In this document: positions 42,368 to 51,064 of the stretch, piece by piece
Position numbering within the stretch: the first letter of the stretch is position 1
How the letters are laid out: every line of letters begins with the position of its first letter
DNA from: Pedobacter helvus
GTDB taxonomy: Bacteria > Bacteroidota > Bacteroidia > Sphingobacteriales > Sphingobacteriaceae
DNA length: 64,000 nt
Direction: 5' to 3'
NCBI RefSeq assembly: GCF_005925325.1
Contig: NZ_SRMP01000003.1
Location: 563,210 to 627,209 of the forward strand
Notes under the pieces: model-generated
The model's database searches: none
The model's input: only the letters and a program-made list of their open reading frames with translations
Told to the model about the DNA's origin: nothing
Translations under genes and position numbers: made by a program

Positions 42368-43921
42368 TTATTTCGAACTATAGGTTACAATTGGAATAAT
42401 CATTTCTTCCATAGAAATACCTCCATGTTGGAAAGTTTCGTTGTAATAGTTCACAAACTGGTTATAGTTGTTCTGATACACGAAATACTGATCTTCTTTT
42501 GCAAAAATATAGTTAGAACTGATATTTATCTTAGGTAATTTCGCATCATGCGGATTTTTAATCAAAAAAACCTCTTTTGGATTGTAATTTAAGTTCTTTC
42601 CTTGCTTATAACGCAGATTGGTGTTAGTGCTTCTATCACCAATCACTTTACTTGGCGTTTTAACCCTGATAGTTCCATGATCGGTAGTGATAATCAGTTT
42701 TACACGTTTCTGTGCCAGTTTTTTGATTAGATCCAATAGCGGGGAATGCTCAAACCAAGATAGGGTTAAAGAACGATATGCGGCATCGTCGTTAGCCAGT
42801 TCTCTAATCATTTGCATATCGGTTCTCGCATGGGATAGCATATCTACAAAGTTGAAAACAATGGCATTGAAATCGTTATGCATCAAATTGTTCGCTTGAT
42901 CTAACAAATCCTTACCTTGATCAAAAGTTAAGATTTTATGATAGCTGAACTTACAGTCTTTTCTTAAGCTGCGTTTAATCTGCTCTGCTAAAAATGTTTC
43001 TTCATGCAAGTTTTTGCCCCCTTCATCATCGTCATTTTGCCATAAAGATGGAAAGCGTTTTTCCATGTCTAATGGGGTTAATCCAGAGAAAATGGCATTT
43101 CTGGCATATTGCGTTGCCGTTGGTAAAATACTCGAATAAGTATCTTCTTCTTCTAAACGGAAATGCTCAGAAATTAATGGATTGATGATTTTCCACTGAT
43201 CGTACCTCAAGTTATCTATTAAAATGAAGAATACAGGCGTGGTATCATTAATTAACGGAAATACTTTTTTCTTGATCAACTCGTGCGAAAAGAGCGGGGC
43301 ATCGGCACTTCCGTTGATCCAATCCAGGTAATTGTTTTCTACAAATTTTGAATAGAGCATATTGGCCTCGGCCTTTTGCATAGTCAAAATTTCATGCATT
43401 TGCGGGTCGTCCAGTTTTTCTAATTCCAGCTCCCAAAACACCAACTTTTTATAAACATCAACCCAGTCGTCATAGCTTAGCTTGTCATTTAAGGTCATCC
43501 CTATGTTCCTAAAATCTTGCTGGTACGCCGACGAAGTTTTTTCGCTCACCAAACGTTTATTATCAATTAGCTTTTTGATAGTTAACAAAACCTGTTTAGG
43601 GTTTACGGGTTTGATCAAGTAATCATCTATTTTAGAACCTATGGCGTCTTCCATTAGGTTTTCTTCTTCGCTTTTGGTAATAAGTACCACGGGCACATCA
43701 GAACGGATATTTTTAATCGCAGATAGTGTTTCCAAACCAGTTAGGCCTGGCATATTTTCGTCTAAAAAGACCAAATCGAAATGTTCTTTTCCAAAAGCTT
43801 CCAATGCATCATTACCGTTAGTAAAAGTACTAACTGCGTAGCCTTTTTCGTTCAGTAATAAAATATGAGGTTTTAGTAAGTTAATTTCATCATCGGCCCA
43901 TAATATCTTAGTTTCCTGCAT
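42368..43921 (-). CDS. porX: PorX-type response regulator with PglZ (alkaline phosphatase-like) domain
   Basis: A 517-residue two-domain protein. Residues 1-120 are a CheY receiver with acid pocket DD(10-11), phospho-acceptor Asp54 in VFLDENMPG, Thr82 and Lys104. The rest (~160-517) is a PglZ domain of the alkaline phosphatase superfamily: FFILIDNLRYDQWK, NAIVFNFVDMLSHARTDM and LIITTDHGTIRVK supply its metal ligands. In P. gingivalis PorX controls type IX secretion gene expression with the kinase PorY and sigma SigP. The PglZ domain has phosphodiesterase activity on oligonucleotides there. No porY is nearby. It is divergent from the HD-domain gene. Confidence 0.92.
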   Translation of the reverse strand: MQETKILWADDEINLLKPHILLLNEKGYAVSTFTNGNDALEAFGKEHFDLVFLDENMPGLTGLETLSAIKNIRSDVPVVLITKSEEENLMEDAIGSKIDDYLIKPVNPKQVLLTIKKLIDNKRLVSEKTSSAYQQDFRNIGMTLNDKLSYDDWVDVYKKLVFWELELEKLDDPQMHEILTMQKAEANMLYSKFVENNYLDWINGSADAPLFSHELIKKKVFPLINDTTPVFFILIDNLRYDQWKIINPLISEHFRLEEEDTYSSILPTATQYARNAIFSGLTPLDMEKRFPSLWQNDDDEGGKNLHEETFLAEQIKRSLRKDCKFSYHKILTFDQGKDLLDQANNLMHNDFNAIVFNFVDMLSHARTDMQMIRELANDDAAYRSLTLSWFEHSPLLDLIKKLAQKRVKLIITTDHGTIRVKTPSKVIGDRSTNTNLRYKQGKNLNYNPKEVFLIKNPHDAKLPKINISSNYIFAKEDQYFVYQNNYNQFVNYYNETFQHGGISMEEMIIPIVTYSSK

Positions 43922-44032
43922 TTTATATTCTTTTTGTGTAAATTAAGGGTTAAAAAAGCGCTTGGCTTTTCTACTATCGATAAAATTAGCAATTTTTGTA
44001 CCGCATATCGTTTTTTTAACCCTTTTTAAGAT

Positions 44033-45256
44033 TTGAACAAAAAGAAAATCATTAACGACCCGGTTTATGGGTTCATCACTATACCATCAGAACTTGTTTT
44101 TGATCTAATTTCTCATCGTTTTTTTCAGCGTTTAAGGTACATTAAGCAGTTGGCGATGACCCACATCGTTTATCCTGGGGCTATCAATACCAGGTTTCAT
44201 CATGCTTTGGGAGCCATGCACCTGATGAGTTTGGCATTGGAGGTTCTAAAAAATAAAGGACATGAGATTAGTGCCGAAGAAGAAGAGGCTGCCACCATCG
44301 CTATTTTACTGCATGATATTGGCCATGGGCCCTTTTCTCACGCATTGGAGCATACTTTGGCGCAAGGCATTAAACACGAAGACATTTCTTTGTTGATGAT
44401 GAACAAGCTGAATGAAGAGTTTGGTGGACGATTAACTACAGCAATCAATATCTTTAAAGGAAAATACCATAGAAAATTTTTCTGCCAACTAATTTCCGGT
44501 CAAGTCGATTTAGATAGAATGGATTACCTTAATCGCGATAGCTTTTACACAGGAGTGAGTGAGGGGGTGATTAGCTTTGATCGTATCATCAAAATGTTCA
44601 ACGTAGTTGATGATCAATTGGTGGTTGAAGAAAAGGGGATTTATTCTGTAGAGAAATTCTTGATTGCTCGTCGTTTAATGTATTGGCAAGTGTATTTGCA
44701 CAAAACAGTAGTGGCTGGCGAACAGCTTTTGGTTAAAATATTGGAACGGGCGAAAGAGCTCACTTCAAAAGGGGCAACCTTATTTGCTACGCCTGCTTTA
44801 CAGCATTTCCTTAAAAACGATATCAATGAGCAACGTTTCTTTAAGGAAGAAATTCACTTACAACAATTCTCTAAACTAGATGATCAGGATATCTATGCTT
44901 CTGTAAAAGTTTGGGAAGACAGTGAAGACTTTGTACTGTCGCAACTTTGCAAGATGCTCAATGCCCGTAAGCTGTACAAAGTGGAAATTAGTAATGAAGC
45001 ACCCAATCCAGAGCGAGTGGAAAGCTTAGCCTATCAAACAGCTGCATCACTTGGAATTGATATCCAAGATGTTTCTTATTTCGTATTTACGGATACGATT
45101 ACTAACCGAGCTTATAATGCAGAGAGTAGTAACATCAATATTTTAATGAAAGACGGCACATTATCGGATATTGCAAAAGCATCAGATTTATCTAATTTAG
45201 AATCATTAGACAGAACGGTAAAAAAACATATACTATGCTACCTGAGAGGGATTTAG
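44033..45256 (+). CDS. HD-domain metal-dependent phosphohydrolase (TTG start)
   Basis: A 407-residue cytosolic protein of the HD superfamily, in the dNTPase/SAMHD1-like branch. Key residues: TRFHHALGAMHLM (first His), ILLHDIGHGPFSHALEH (the HD pair plus further His), and SGQVDLDRMDYLNRDSFYTG (the downstream Asp ligand). The initiator is a TTG (MNKKKIINDPVYGF), since this opening is conserved in relatives as I recall them. The next ATGs would remove the conserved start. It is divergent from porX with 111 bp between them. Its nucleotide or other phosphate substrate is not known. Confidence 0.85.
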   Translation: MNKKKIINDPVYGFITIPSELVFDLISHRFFQRLRYIKQLAMTHIVYPGAINTRFHHALGAMHLMSLALEVLKNKGHEISAEEEEAATIAILLHDIGHGPFSHALEHTLAQGIKHEDISLLMMNKLNEEFGGRLTTAINIFKGKYHRKFFCQLISGQVDLDRMDYLNRDSFYTGVSEGVISFDRIIKMFNVVDDQLVVEEKGIYSVEKFLIARRLMYWQVYLHKTVVAGEQLLVKILERAKELTSKGATLFATPALQHFLKNDINEQRFFKEEIHLQQFSKLDDQDIYASVKVWEDSEDFVLSQLCKMLNARKLYKVEISNEAPNPERVESLAYQTAASLGIDIQDVSYFVFTDTITNRAYNAESSNINILMKDGTLSDIAKASDLSNLESLDRTVKKHILCYLRGI

Positions 45257-45323
45257 CATTTTTTAACAAAATATTGAGGCAAATTTCTCGTTAATTCGTC
45301 TTACCAATACCAAGGATTGATAA

Positions 45324-45354
45324 TTTGTTCATATCAATTTAACATTTAACTTTG
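45324..45354 (+). promoter_or_regulatory. Strong promoter of the lpxD operon, predicting a leaderless transcript
   Basis: TTTG (45324-45327), 19-bp spacer, TAACTTTG (45347-45354): a perfect consensus. The ATG of lpxD begins only five bases after the box, about where transcription should start, so the lpxD mRNA probably has no 5' leader. Confidence 0.75.
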
Positions 45355-45358
45355 TAAC

Positions 45359-46432
45359 ATGCAATTTACTGCCAAGCAGATAGGCGAATTTTTAAATGGA
45401 ACTGTAGAAGGCGATGAAAACGCTCAAGTGAGTACGCTTTCTAAAATAGAGGACGGTACTACTGGCGCACTTTGCTTTTTATCTAACCCTAAATACGAGA
45501 ACTTTCTTTACACTACCGAAGCTTCGGTGGTGATTGTGTCTAAAGATTTTGTACCCAGCCAACCTACAAAAAGTACATTGGTTAAGGTTCAAGATCCCTA
45601 CAGTGCATTTTCTGTGCTGTTGGATAAATACAATGAAGTAATTAATATGAATAGTGAGGAGGTGGGTATCCATAATTCATCATATATTCATCCTACAGCA
45701 ACTATAGGTCAAAATGTGTTTATAGGAGCTTTTTGCTGCGTTGAGCAAAATGTAGTAATTGGCGACAATGTTAAAATTTACGCACAAACTTATATCGGTG
45801 CTGATAGCAAAATCGGTAATGATTGTGTGTTTTTTCCAGGGGTTAAGATATATAAACAATCCATAATTGGCGATAGAGTTACAGTTCATTCTAACACGGT
45901 GATCGGTAGTGATGGATTTGGCTTTGCACCACAAAAAGATGGATCTTACAATAAAATTCCTCAAATAGGAAACGTTGTAATTGAAGATGATGTAGAGATT
46001 GGAGCTAATACGAGCATAGATAGAGCAACAATGGGTTCTACTTTCGTTCGCAAGGGCGTAAAATTAGATAACCTTATTCAGATAGCCCACAACGTTGAAG
46101 TTGGTGCACACTCTGTGGTTGCGGCTCAAACCGGAATATCGGGAAGTACCAAATTAGGAGAAAACTCTGTAATTGGAGGTCAAGTAGGTATCGCTGGCCA
46201 TCTTACTTTGGGCAAGAGAACACAGGTTGGCGCCCAAGCAGGTATCAATTTCAATACCGAAGAAAATAAACAATGGCATGGAAGTCCGGCCCAACCTTTA
46301 AAGGAATGGATGCGCTCAACCGTGATATTTAAGAAGTTGCCAGAAGTTGATAAGCGAGTAAGAGAATTAGAAGCTAAAATAGCTGAACTTACTGCTGCAA
46401 TAGAGAAAATGACAACAACACAAACACAATAA
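45359..46432 (+). CDS. lpxD: UDP-3-O-acylglucosamine N-acyltransferase
   Basis: Third step of lipid A synthesis: transfers the second 3-hydroxyacyl chain from ACP to UDP-3-O-acyl-GlcN. The 357 residues comprise an N-terminal uridine-binding domain (~1-100), a long left-handed beta-helix of hexapeptide repeats (~110-310) and a C-terminal coiled helix (~335-355). The catalytic histidine region is [15 protein letters not shown], and [13 protein letters not shown] is typical. The lpxC-fabZ start overlaps its stop (TAATG), so this is the lead gene of lpxD-lpxC/fabZ-lpxA. Confidence 0.95.
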   Translation: MQFTAKQIGEFLNGTVEGDENAQVSTLSKIEDGTTGALCFLSNPKYENFLYTTEASVVIVSKDFVPSQPTKSTLVKVQDPYSAFSVLLDKYNEVINMNSEEVGIHNSSYIHPTATIGQNVFIGAFCCVEQNVVIGDNVKIYAQTYIGADSKIGNDCVFFPGVKIYKQSIIGDRVTVHSNTVIGSDGFGFAPQKDGSYNKIPQIGNVVIEDDVEIGANTSIDRATMGSTFVRKGVKLDNLIQIAHNVEVGAHSVVAAQTGISGSTKLGENSVIGGQVGIAGHLTLGKRTQVGAQAGINFNTEENKQWHGSPAQPLKEWMRSTVIFKKLPEVDKRVRELEAKIAELTAAIEKMTTTQTQ

Positions 46433-47844
46433 TGAACGTTAAGCAGAAAACTATTAAGGGCGAGATATCGGTTCAGGGAGTTGGTTTACATACTGGAGCC
46501 AATGTAACTCTAACCTTTTGTCCAGCGCCAGAAAACCACGGATTTAAATTTCAAAGGGTTGATTTGCCTGGCGAACCTATTATTGATGCAGACTGTGATA
46601 ATGTAACTGATACCGCAAGAGGGACAACAATTACACAAAACGGAGCTAGTGTAAGCACCGTTGAGCACGTAATGGCATCTTTGGTGGGTATGGATCTGGA
46701 TAACGTGCTTGTGAAAGTTAATGGCCCAGAAACACCAATTATGGATGGTAGTTCTATCAAATTTATTGAGGTGTTGGAGCAAGTTGGCTCAACATTGCAA
46801 AATGCAGATAGAGAATATTTTACTATTCCTCATAACATCACTTATACTGAGCCAGAAAGAAGTGTCGAAATTGTGGCCATGCCTTTAGACGATTATCGTT
46901 TTACCTGCATGATCGACTATAACTCTCCTGTTTTAGGTAGTCAGCATGCTGGGATTACTACCATTGGTGAGTTTAAAAAAGAAATTGCTTCTTGCAGAAC
47001 TTTCTGTTTCTTGCATGAATTAGAATATCAATTACAACATAACCTAATTAAAGGCGGCGATTTAAACAACGCCATTGTAATTGTTGATAAAGAAGTAACC
47101 AAAGAAGAGTTACAACATTTAGCTAAAATCTTTAATCGTGAAGAAATAGACGTTGCTCCACAAGGTATTTTAAATAACATGGAGTTGCGTTACCAAAACG
47201 AGCCTGCCCGTCATAAATTATTAGATATGATTGGCGATTTGGCTTTGGTTGGTGTTCATTTAAAAGGCCATATCATGGCAGCTAGACCTGGTCACGCGGC
47301 CAACGTTGCTTTTGCTAAAAAGATTAAAGCTGCTATCAAAAAAGAAAAGGGCAAAAAGAAGGTGAATGTTTATGATGTAAATGCCAAGCCGATATACGAC
47401 GTGGTAGATATCATGAAGATTTTGCCTCACAGACAACCGTTCTTGTTTGTAGATAAGGTTTTAGAATTGAGCAAAACTCACGTGGTGGGCGTTAAAAACG
47501 TAACCATGAACGAGGAATTCTTTAAAGGCCATTTTCCTGGTGCACCGGTATTTCCGGGAGTTATCCAGATAGAAGCAATGGCACAAACTGGCGGCATTTT
47601 AGTATTGAGCACTGTGCCAGATCCAGAGAATTATTTAACTTACTTCCTTAAAATAGACAATGTTCGCTTCAGATCACAAGTCCTACCTGGAGATACGATT
47701 GTTTTCAGATGTGATTTGGTAGAACCCATTAGAAGAGGAATTGCTCAAATGAAAGGTGTGGGCATGGTAGGCGATAAGATTGCTGTAGAAGCCGAAATGA
47801 TGGCCCAAATTGTTAAAGTAAAAGATAGCGAGAGTACAAAATGA
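46432..47844 (+). CDS. lpxC-fabZ: Bifunctional LpxC deacetylase / FabZ dehydratase
   Basis: A natural fusion characteristic of Bacteroidota, 470 residues. The N-terminal part (~1-310) is LpxC, the zinc UDP-3-O-acyl-GlcNAc deacetylase and committed step of lipid A: GVGLHTGANVTL, VEHVMASLVG (zinc His), SCRTFCFLHELE, and ARHKLLDMIGDLALVG with the HKxxD zinc and catalytic residues. The C-terminal part (~320-465) is FabZ, the 3-hydroxyacyl-ACP dehydratase: ILPHRQPFLFVDKVLE and FKGHFPGAPVFPGVIQIEAM with the catalytic His and Glu. The fusion links lipid A to fatty acid supply. Both ends overlap neighbouring genes by 1 and 4 bases. Confidence 0.97.
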   Translation: MNVKQKTIKGEISVQGVGLHTGANVTLTFCPAPENHGFKFQRVDLPGEPIIDADCDNVTDTARGTTITQNGASVSTVEHVMASLVGMDLDNVLVKVNGPETPIMDGSSIKFIEVLEQVGSTLQNADREYFTIPHNITYTEPERSVEIVAMPLDDYRFTCMIDYNSPVLGSQHAGITTIGEFKKEIASCRTFCFLHELEYQLQHNLIKGGDLNNAIVIVDKEVTKEELQHLAKIFNREEIDVAPQGILNNMELRYQNEPARHKLLDMIGDLALVGVHLKGHIMAARPGHAANVAFAKKIKAAIKKEKGKKKVNVYDVNAKPIYDVVDIMKILPHRQPFLFVDKVLELSKTHVVGVKNVTMNEEFFKGHFPGAPVFPGVIQIEAMAQTGGILVLSTVPDPENYLTYFLKIDNVRFRSQVLPGDTIVFRCDLVEPIRRGIAQMKGVGMVGDKIAVEAEMMAQIVKVKDSESTK

Positions 47845-48626
47845 TACAACCCTTAGCATATATCCATCCGCAAGCTAAAATTGCCGATAATGTAGTCGTG
47901 GAGCCGTTTGCGGTAATACATAAAGATGTAGAAATTGGAGAAGGGACTTGGATCGGCTCTAATGTGGTAATTATGGATGGTGCACGTATCGGTAAAAACT
48001 GTCGCATTTTTCCTGGTTCTGTAATTTCTGGTGTTCCTCAAGATTTGAAGTTCGCGGGCGAGATTACTACTGCAGAAATTGGCGATAATACTACCATCCG
48101 GGAGTGCGTAACCATTAATAGGGGTACCAAAGATAAATGGAAAACTGTAGTAGGCAGTAACTGCTTAATCCAAGCCTATTCGCATATTGCACATGATTGC
48201 CAAGTGGGTAACCACTGTATTTTTTCTAACAGTACCACTTTGGCAGGTCACATTACCATTGGCGATTACGTGGTTTTAGCAGGTTTGGTAGCTATCCACC
48301 AATTTGTTAAGGTAGGCTCGCATGCTTTCGTAACTGGTGGTTCATTGGTTCGTAAAGATGTTCCTCCATATGTAAAAGCTGCTAGAGAGCCACTTTCTTA
48401 CGTTGGTATCAACTCTGTTGGTTTGCGTCGTAGAGGTTTTTCTTCTGAGCAAATCAACGAAATTCAAGAGGTTTATCGTACCCTTTTTGTAAAGAATAAC
48501 AACGTCACCAAAGCTTTAGATGTGATCGAAGCTGAATTTCAACCAACAGAAATTCGCGACGAGATTGTAGACTTTATACGTAACTCAAACCGAGGCGTAA
48601 TGAGGGGGTTCGGCTCTGGTAGCTAG
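47841..48626 (+). CDS. lpxA: UDP-N-acetylglucosamine acyltransferase
   Basis: First step of lipid A synthesis, adding a 3-hydroxyacyl chain to UDP-GlcNAc. The 261 residues fold as a left-handed beta-helix (hexapeptide repeats from residue ~8 to ~190) with a C-terminal helical domain. Diagnostic segments: GVPQDLKF, the catalytic-site IQAYSHIAHDCQVGNH, and LVRKDVPPYVKAAREPLSYVG. The ATG overlaps the lpxC-fabZ stop by four bases (ATGA), so it is translationally coupled. Confidence 0.96.
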   Translation: MIQPLAYIHPQAKIADNVVVEPFAVIHKDVEIGEGTWIGSNVVIMDGARIGKNCRIFPGSVISGVPQDLKFAGEITTAEIGDNTTIRECVTINRGTKDKWKTVVGSNCLIQAYSHIAHDCQVGNHCIFSNSTTLAGHITIGDYVVLAGLVAIHQFVKVGSHAFVTGGSLVRKDVPPYVKAAREPLSYVGINSVGLRRRGFSSEQINEIQEVYRTLFVKNNNVTKALDVIEAEFQPTEIRDEIVDFIRNSNRGVMRGFGSGS

Positions 48627-48709
48627 TTTTTTATGCAACTAACATGGGCATCTCACTATAATATTGTAGTCCATGCTAGCTTCATCGCCTTAAAAACGAA
48701 TTTATACTG

Positions 48710-49327
48710 ATGAAAATCATCCTTGAGAATTTAGGTAGAAGATTTAACAAAGAGTGGATCTTTAAAGATATCGACTATGTTTTTTCTCAAGGACAACAAT
48801 ACGCCATCCTTGGGCCAAACGGTTCCGGGAAATCTACACTTTTGAGTGTTCTACTAGGAAATCTAACGCCCTCTGAAGGTAAGCTTAGCTACGTAGATCA
48901 AAAAGAAATCCTTCCAGAACAAATCTTTAATTCGGTTAGTTTAGCTGCTCCCTATCTCGATTTGATAGAAGAGTTTACACTGCAAGAAACCATAGATTTT
49001 CACTTTCAGTTTAAAAAATACCAACAGGATTTTAATGCCGCTGCGGTGTTAGATTTGCTGGCTTTAAGCAAAGCTGAAGATAAGCCCTTAAAATATTTTT
49101 CTTCGGGAATGAAGCAAAGAACCAAACTTGCTTTAGCTTTTTGTACCGATACGCCCATCTTAGTTTTAGACGAGCCTACATCGAACCTAGATACGCAAGG
49201 AACAGATTGGTACTTAGGTCTAATTGAAAAATTTTCTAAAGATCGATTGGTTTTGGTGGGCTCAAATCAGTCTTACGAATATGATTTCTGTGAGCAACAG
49301 CTCAATATTTTAGACTACAAAAAGTAA
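48710..49327 (+). CDS. ABC transporter ATP-binding protein
   Basis: A compact 205-residue nucleotide-binding subunit: Walker A GPNGSGKST, signature FSSGMKQRTKLAL (modified, with S-G-M in place of S-G-G), Walker B ILVLDEPTSNLD and the switch-histidine position changed (VLVGSNQSYE, Asn/Gln instead of His). There is no permease gene next to it, so its partner is unknown. The 83-bp gap after lpxA suggests a separate promoter or internal read-through, and linkage to lipid A export cannot be claimed. Its length is near the lower limit for exporters of the CcmA/LptB kind. Confidence 0.8.
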   Translation: MKIILENLGRRFNKEWIFKDIDYVFSQGQQYAILGPNGSGKSTLLSVLLGNLTPSEGKLSYVDQKEILPEQIFNSVSLAAPYLDLIEEFTLQETIDFHFQFKKYQQDFNAAAVLDLLALSKAEDKPLKYFSSGMKQRTKLALAFCTDTPILVLDEPTSNLDTQGTDWYLGLIEKFSKDRLVLVGSNQSYEYDFCEQQLNILDYKK

Positions 49328-49404
49328 AATTTTAATGATAAATGTGCCAAAATATAGGTTTAAACCCAACTAAAGCACATCGAAAAAATATTTTAAAATT
49401 ACTA

Positions 49405-49435
49405 TTGTGGGATTGAAAAATAGTATATACCTTTG
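49405..49435 (+). promoter_or_regulatory. Promoter driving a predicted non-coding RNA
   Basis: TTG at 49405-49407, 20-bp spacer, TACCTTTG at 49428-49435: a full consensus. No ORF follows before the terminator at 49607-49641. Confidence 0.7.
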
Positions 49436-49440
49436 CGCCA

Positions 49441-49641
49441 CGAAATAAGGACGAGATATTGTCGTTTAAAACTTCGGGAAAATGCTAGAGGCATTGGATA
49501 GAAAAAGAAATAAAAGTACCAAAGTTTACGTTTAATACGAGAGCGGAGGATACATATAAAGAGTAAAATAAATTTTCATAGTTTAGTTTTAGGTTTAGGT
49601 TGATTGTGGCTTCGGAGTGGTTCCCGAAGCCATCTTTTTTT
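49441..49641 (+). ncRNA. Candidate ~200-nt non-coding RNA upstream of efp
   Basis: A consensus promoter starts it and an intrinsic terminator ends it, with no ORF worth naming between. Visible structure: hairpin AATGC/GCATT near 49481-49495, and CTTCGGGAA (49472-49480) exactly complementary to TTCCCGAAG (49621-49629), which is the 3' arm of the terminator. This allows a long-range closing helix or an alternative, antiterminating fold. The size and end-to-end pairing suit a 6S-type RNA (for example the 6S-Flavo class), but no defining motif was verified. A leader regulating efp is less likely because efp has its own promoter after the terminator. Confidence 0.5.
49607..49641 (+). terminator. 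Intrinsic terminator of the candidate ncRNA
   Basis: TGGCTTCGG (49607-49615), loop AGTGGTTC, CCGAAGCCA (49624-49632), then TC and seven T. A 9-bp perfect stem. Confidence 0.9.
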
Positions 49642-49673
49642 GCGCTAAATTTTAAAAATTGTTTTTACCTTGC
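49639..49673 (+). promoter_or_regulatory. Putative efp promoter
   Basis: TTTG at 49639-49642 (overlapping the end of the terminator's T tract), 23-bp spacer, TACCTTGC at 49666-49673. ATG follows after 37 bp. Confidence 0.5.
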
Positions 49674-49710
49674 AGCTTCAAAAATAATAAGTACTTAAGT
49701 ATATATAGTA

Positions 49711-50271
49711 ATGGCTAAAGCATCAGAAATAAAGACAGGTAATATCCTTCGAGTGAATAACGAGTTGGTTACTGTTGATGAGTGGAATCACCGTACACCA
49801 GGTAAAGGCGGCGCTTTTTATACTGGAAAATTTCGTAACATTAAAACAGGTAGAATTGTAGAAGCACGTATGAATACCGATGAAGCTGTTGAGATTTGTC
49901 GTGTAGAAACAAACGATTACCAATACCTATATGAAGAAGGCGATTCTTTAGTGGTAATGGATAACAATAGCTACGAGCAATTTAACGTAGCAAAATCACT
50001 TTTTGGTAATGCAATTAAATTCCTAAAAGAAGGAATGACTGTAATCGTATCTATCGAAAGTGATGAGCCAATCATGGCACAATTGCCAAACTTTGCTGAA
50101 TTCGAAATTACCTATTCTGAGCCAGCGGTTAAAGGCGATACTTCTACCAACGCATTGAAGGCTGCGACACTTGAAAATGGCGTAGAGGTTAAAGTTCCTT
50201 TATTCGTAAATCAAGGCGATAAAATCAAAGTTGACACGCGTACTGGTGAGTATGTAGAGCGAGTAAAATAG
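49711..50271 (+). CDS. efp: Translation elongation factor P
   Basis: Relieves ribosome stalling at polyproline stretches by acting in the E site. The 186 residues contain three beta-barrel domains. The tip loop NHRTPGKGGAFY holds Lys32 in the position modified by EpmA/YmfI-type pathways in other bacteria. The C-terminal GDKIKVDTRTGEYVERV is standard. A lysine and not an arginine at the tip argues against EarP-type modification. Monocistronic: own promoter and a terminator 60 bp after the stop. Confidence 0.97.
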   Translation: MAKASEIKTGNILRVNNELVTVDEWNHRTPGKGGAFYTGKFRNIKTGRIVEARMNTDEAVEICRVETNDYQYLYEEGDSLVVMDNNSYEQFNVAKSLFGNAIKFLKEGMTVIVSIESDEPIMAQLPNFAEFEITYSEPAVKGDTSTNALKAATLENGVEVKVPLFVNQGDKIKVDTRTGEYVERVK

Positions 50272-50330
50272 GATCAGGATTTTAGGATTGATCGATTTTC
50301 AAGATCATCTTTCTTAATTTTATAATATTG

Positions 50331-50364
50331 ATGGCTTTGGATAAATTTCCAAGGCCATTTTTTA
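50331..50364 (+). terminator. Intrinsic terminator of efp
   Basis: ATGGCTTTGG, loop ATAAATTT, CCAAGGCCAT, then a T tract: a 10-bp stem with one G-U pair. Confidence 0.85.
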
Positions 50365-50381
50365 TAACTTAGCACTAACGA

Positions 50382-50413
50382 GGTCATTCAGAGCTTAGCG
50401 AAGAATCTAATTA
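50382..50413. repeat. GTCATTCTGAGC-family repeat fragment
   Basis: GTCATTCAGAGCTTAGCGAA and following AGAATCTAATTA match the right half of 6472-6530 (minus strand) with few changes. Only half of the palindrome remains. It lies 11 bp before the cyclo-ligase start. Confidence 0.55.
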
Positions 50414-50424
50414 AACCCCTAAAT

Positions 50425-50988
50425 GTGGCAAATAAATCAACTATTAGAAAACAGGTTTTAAAAGAAAGATTGGCGTTGTCAGACGATGAATTTTTGGTGA
50501 TGAACCAACTGCTTTTGGCGCAATTTAAAACACTTGATTTTTCTCAGATCAAAAGCGTTCACTTTTTTTTACCTATCGTTAGGAAACGGGAACCGGATAC
50601 TTTTTTAATGATCGATTGGCTACAGGAAAATTATCCAGAAATTCACATTGTGGTGTCTAGATCTAATTTTGAAGATCATTCCATGAGCCATCATCCTTTT
50701 AGCAAGGAAGATTTGAAAGAAAACTCCTATCACATTCTAGAGCCGCAAACAACTACTGTTTTTGAGGACGAGATTGATATGGTGTTGGTGCCTTTGTTAG
50801 CTTTTGATCAGAAGGGCTATCGCGTTGGATACGGAAAAGGTTTTTATGACAGATTTTTATCGGGACTAGAAAGCAAAAAAGTAGGAGTTTCTCTTTTTGA
50901 AGTCCAACATGAAGATATTTCTGACGTACATGAGGATGATATCCGTTTAGATTTTTGCCTTACGCCAAAGCAAATTTATAAATGGTGA
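50425..50988 (+). CDS. 5-formyltetrahydrofolate cyclo-ligase (GTG start)
   Basis: ATP-dependent conversion of 5-formyl-THF to 5,10-methenyl-THF, salvaging folate and removing an inhibitor. The 187-residue length fits. The signature GYRVGYGKGFYDRFL holds the substrate/ATP motif, and VHFFLPIVRKREPDT and MVLVPLLAFDQKG are typical. The frame opens at a GTG. The ATG two bases earlier is out of frame and no closer ATG exists. It complements purU in the one-carbon pool. A weak hairpin terminator lies just after it. Confidence 0.88.
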   Translation: MANKSTIRKQVLKERLALSDDEFLVMNQLLLAQFKTLDFSQIKSVHFFLPIVRKREPDTFLMIDWLQENYPEIHIVVSRSNFEDHSMSHHPFSKEDLKENSYHILEPQTTTVFEDEIDMVLVPLLAFDQKGYRVGYGKGFYDRFLSGLESKKVGVSLFEVQHEDISDVHEDDIRLDFCLTPKQIYKW

Positions 50989-51000
50989 TCTCAAGACGTA

Positions 51001-51033
51001 AAAGCAGTCTTAACGCTGCTTTAAATCTTTTTT
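51001..51033 (+). terminator. Probable terminator after the cyclo-ligase gene
   Basis: AAAGCAG, loop, CTGCTTT, a short A run, then a T-rich tract. A 7-bp stem, just upstream of the next promoter box. Confidence 0.65.
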
Positions 51034-51034
51034 A

Positions 51035-51042
51035 TAACTTTG
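51035..51042 (+). promoter_or_regulatory. -7 element for the small ORF at 51065
   Basis: TAACTTTG, a perfect TAnnTTTG, 22 bp before the ATG. The -33 TTG is not evident. Confidence 0.5.
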
Positions 51043-51064
51043 ATTTCATTTCATTCACTCGATT

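Noticed and set aside
43981-44032. TAnnTTTG-like box just before the HD-domain gene
   Set aside because: The best candidate (TAAGATTTG) has one base too many between TA and TTTG and would sit across the TTG start codon itself.
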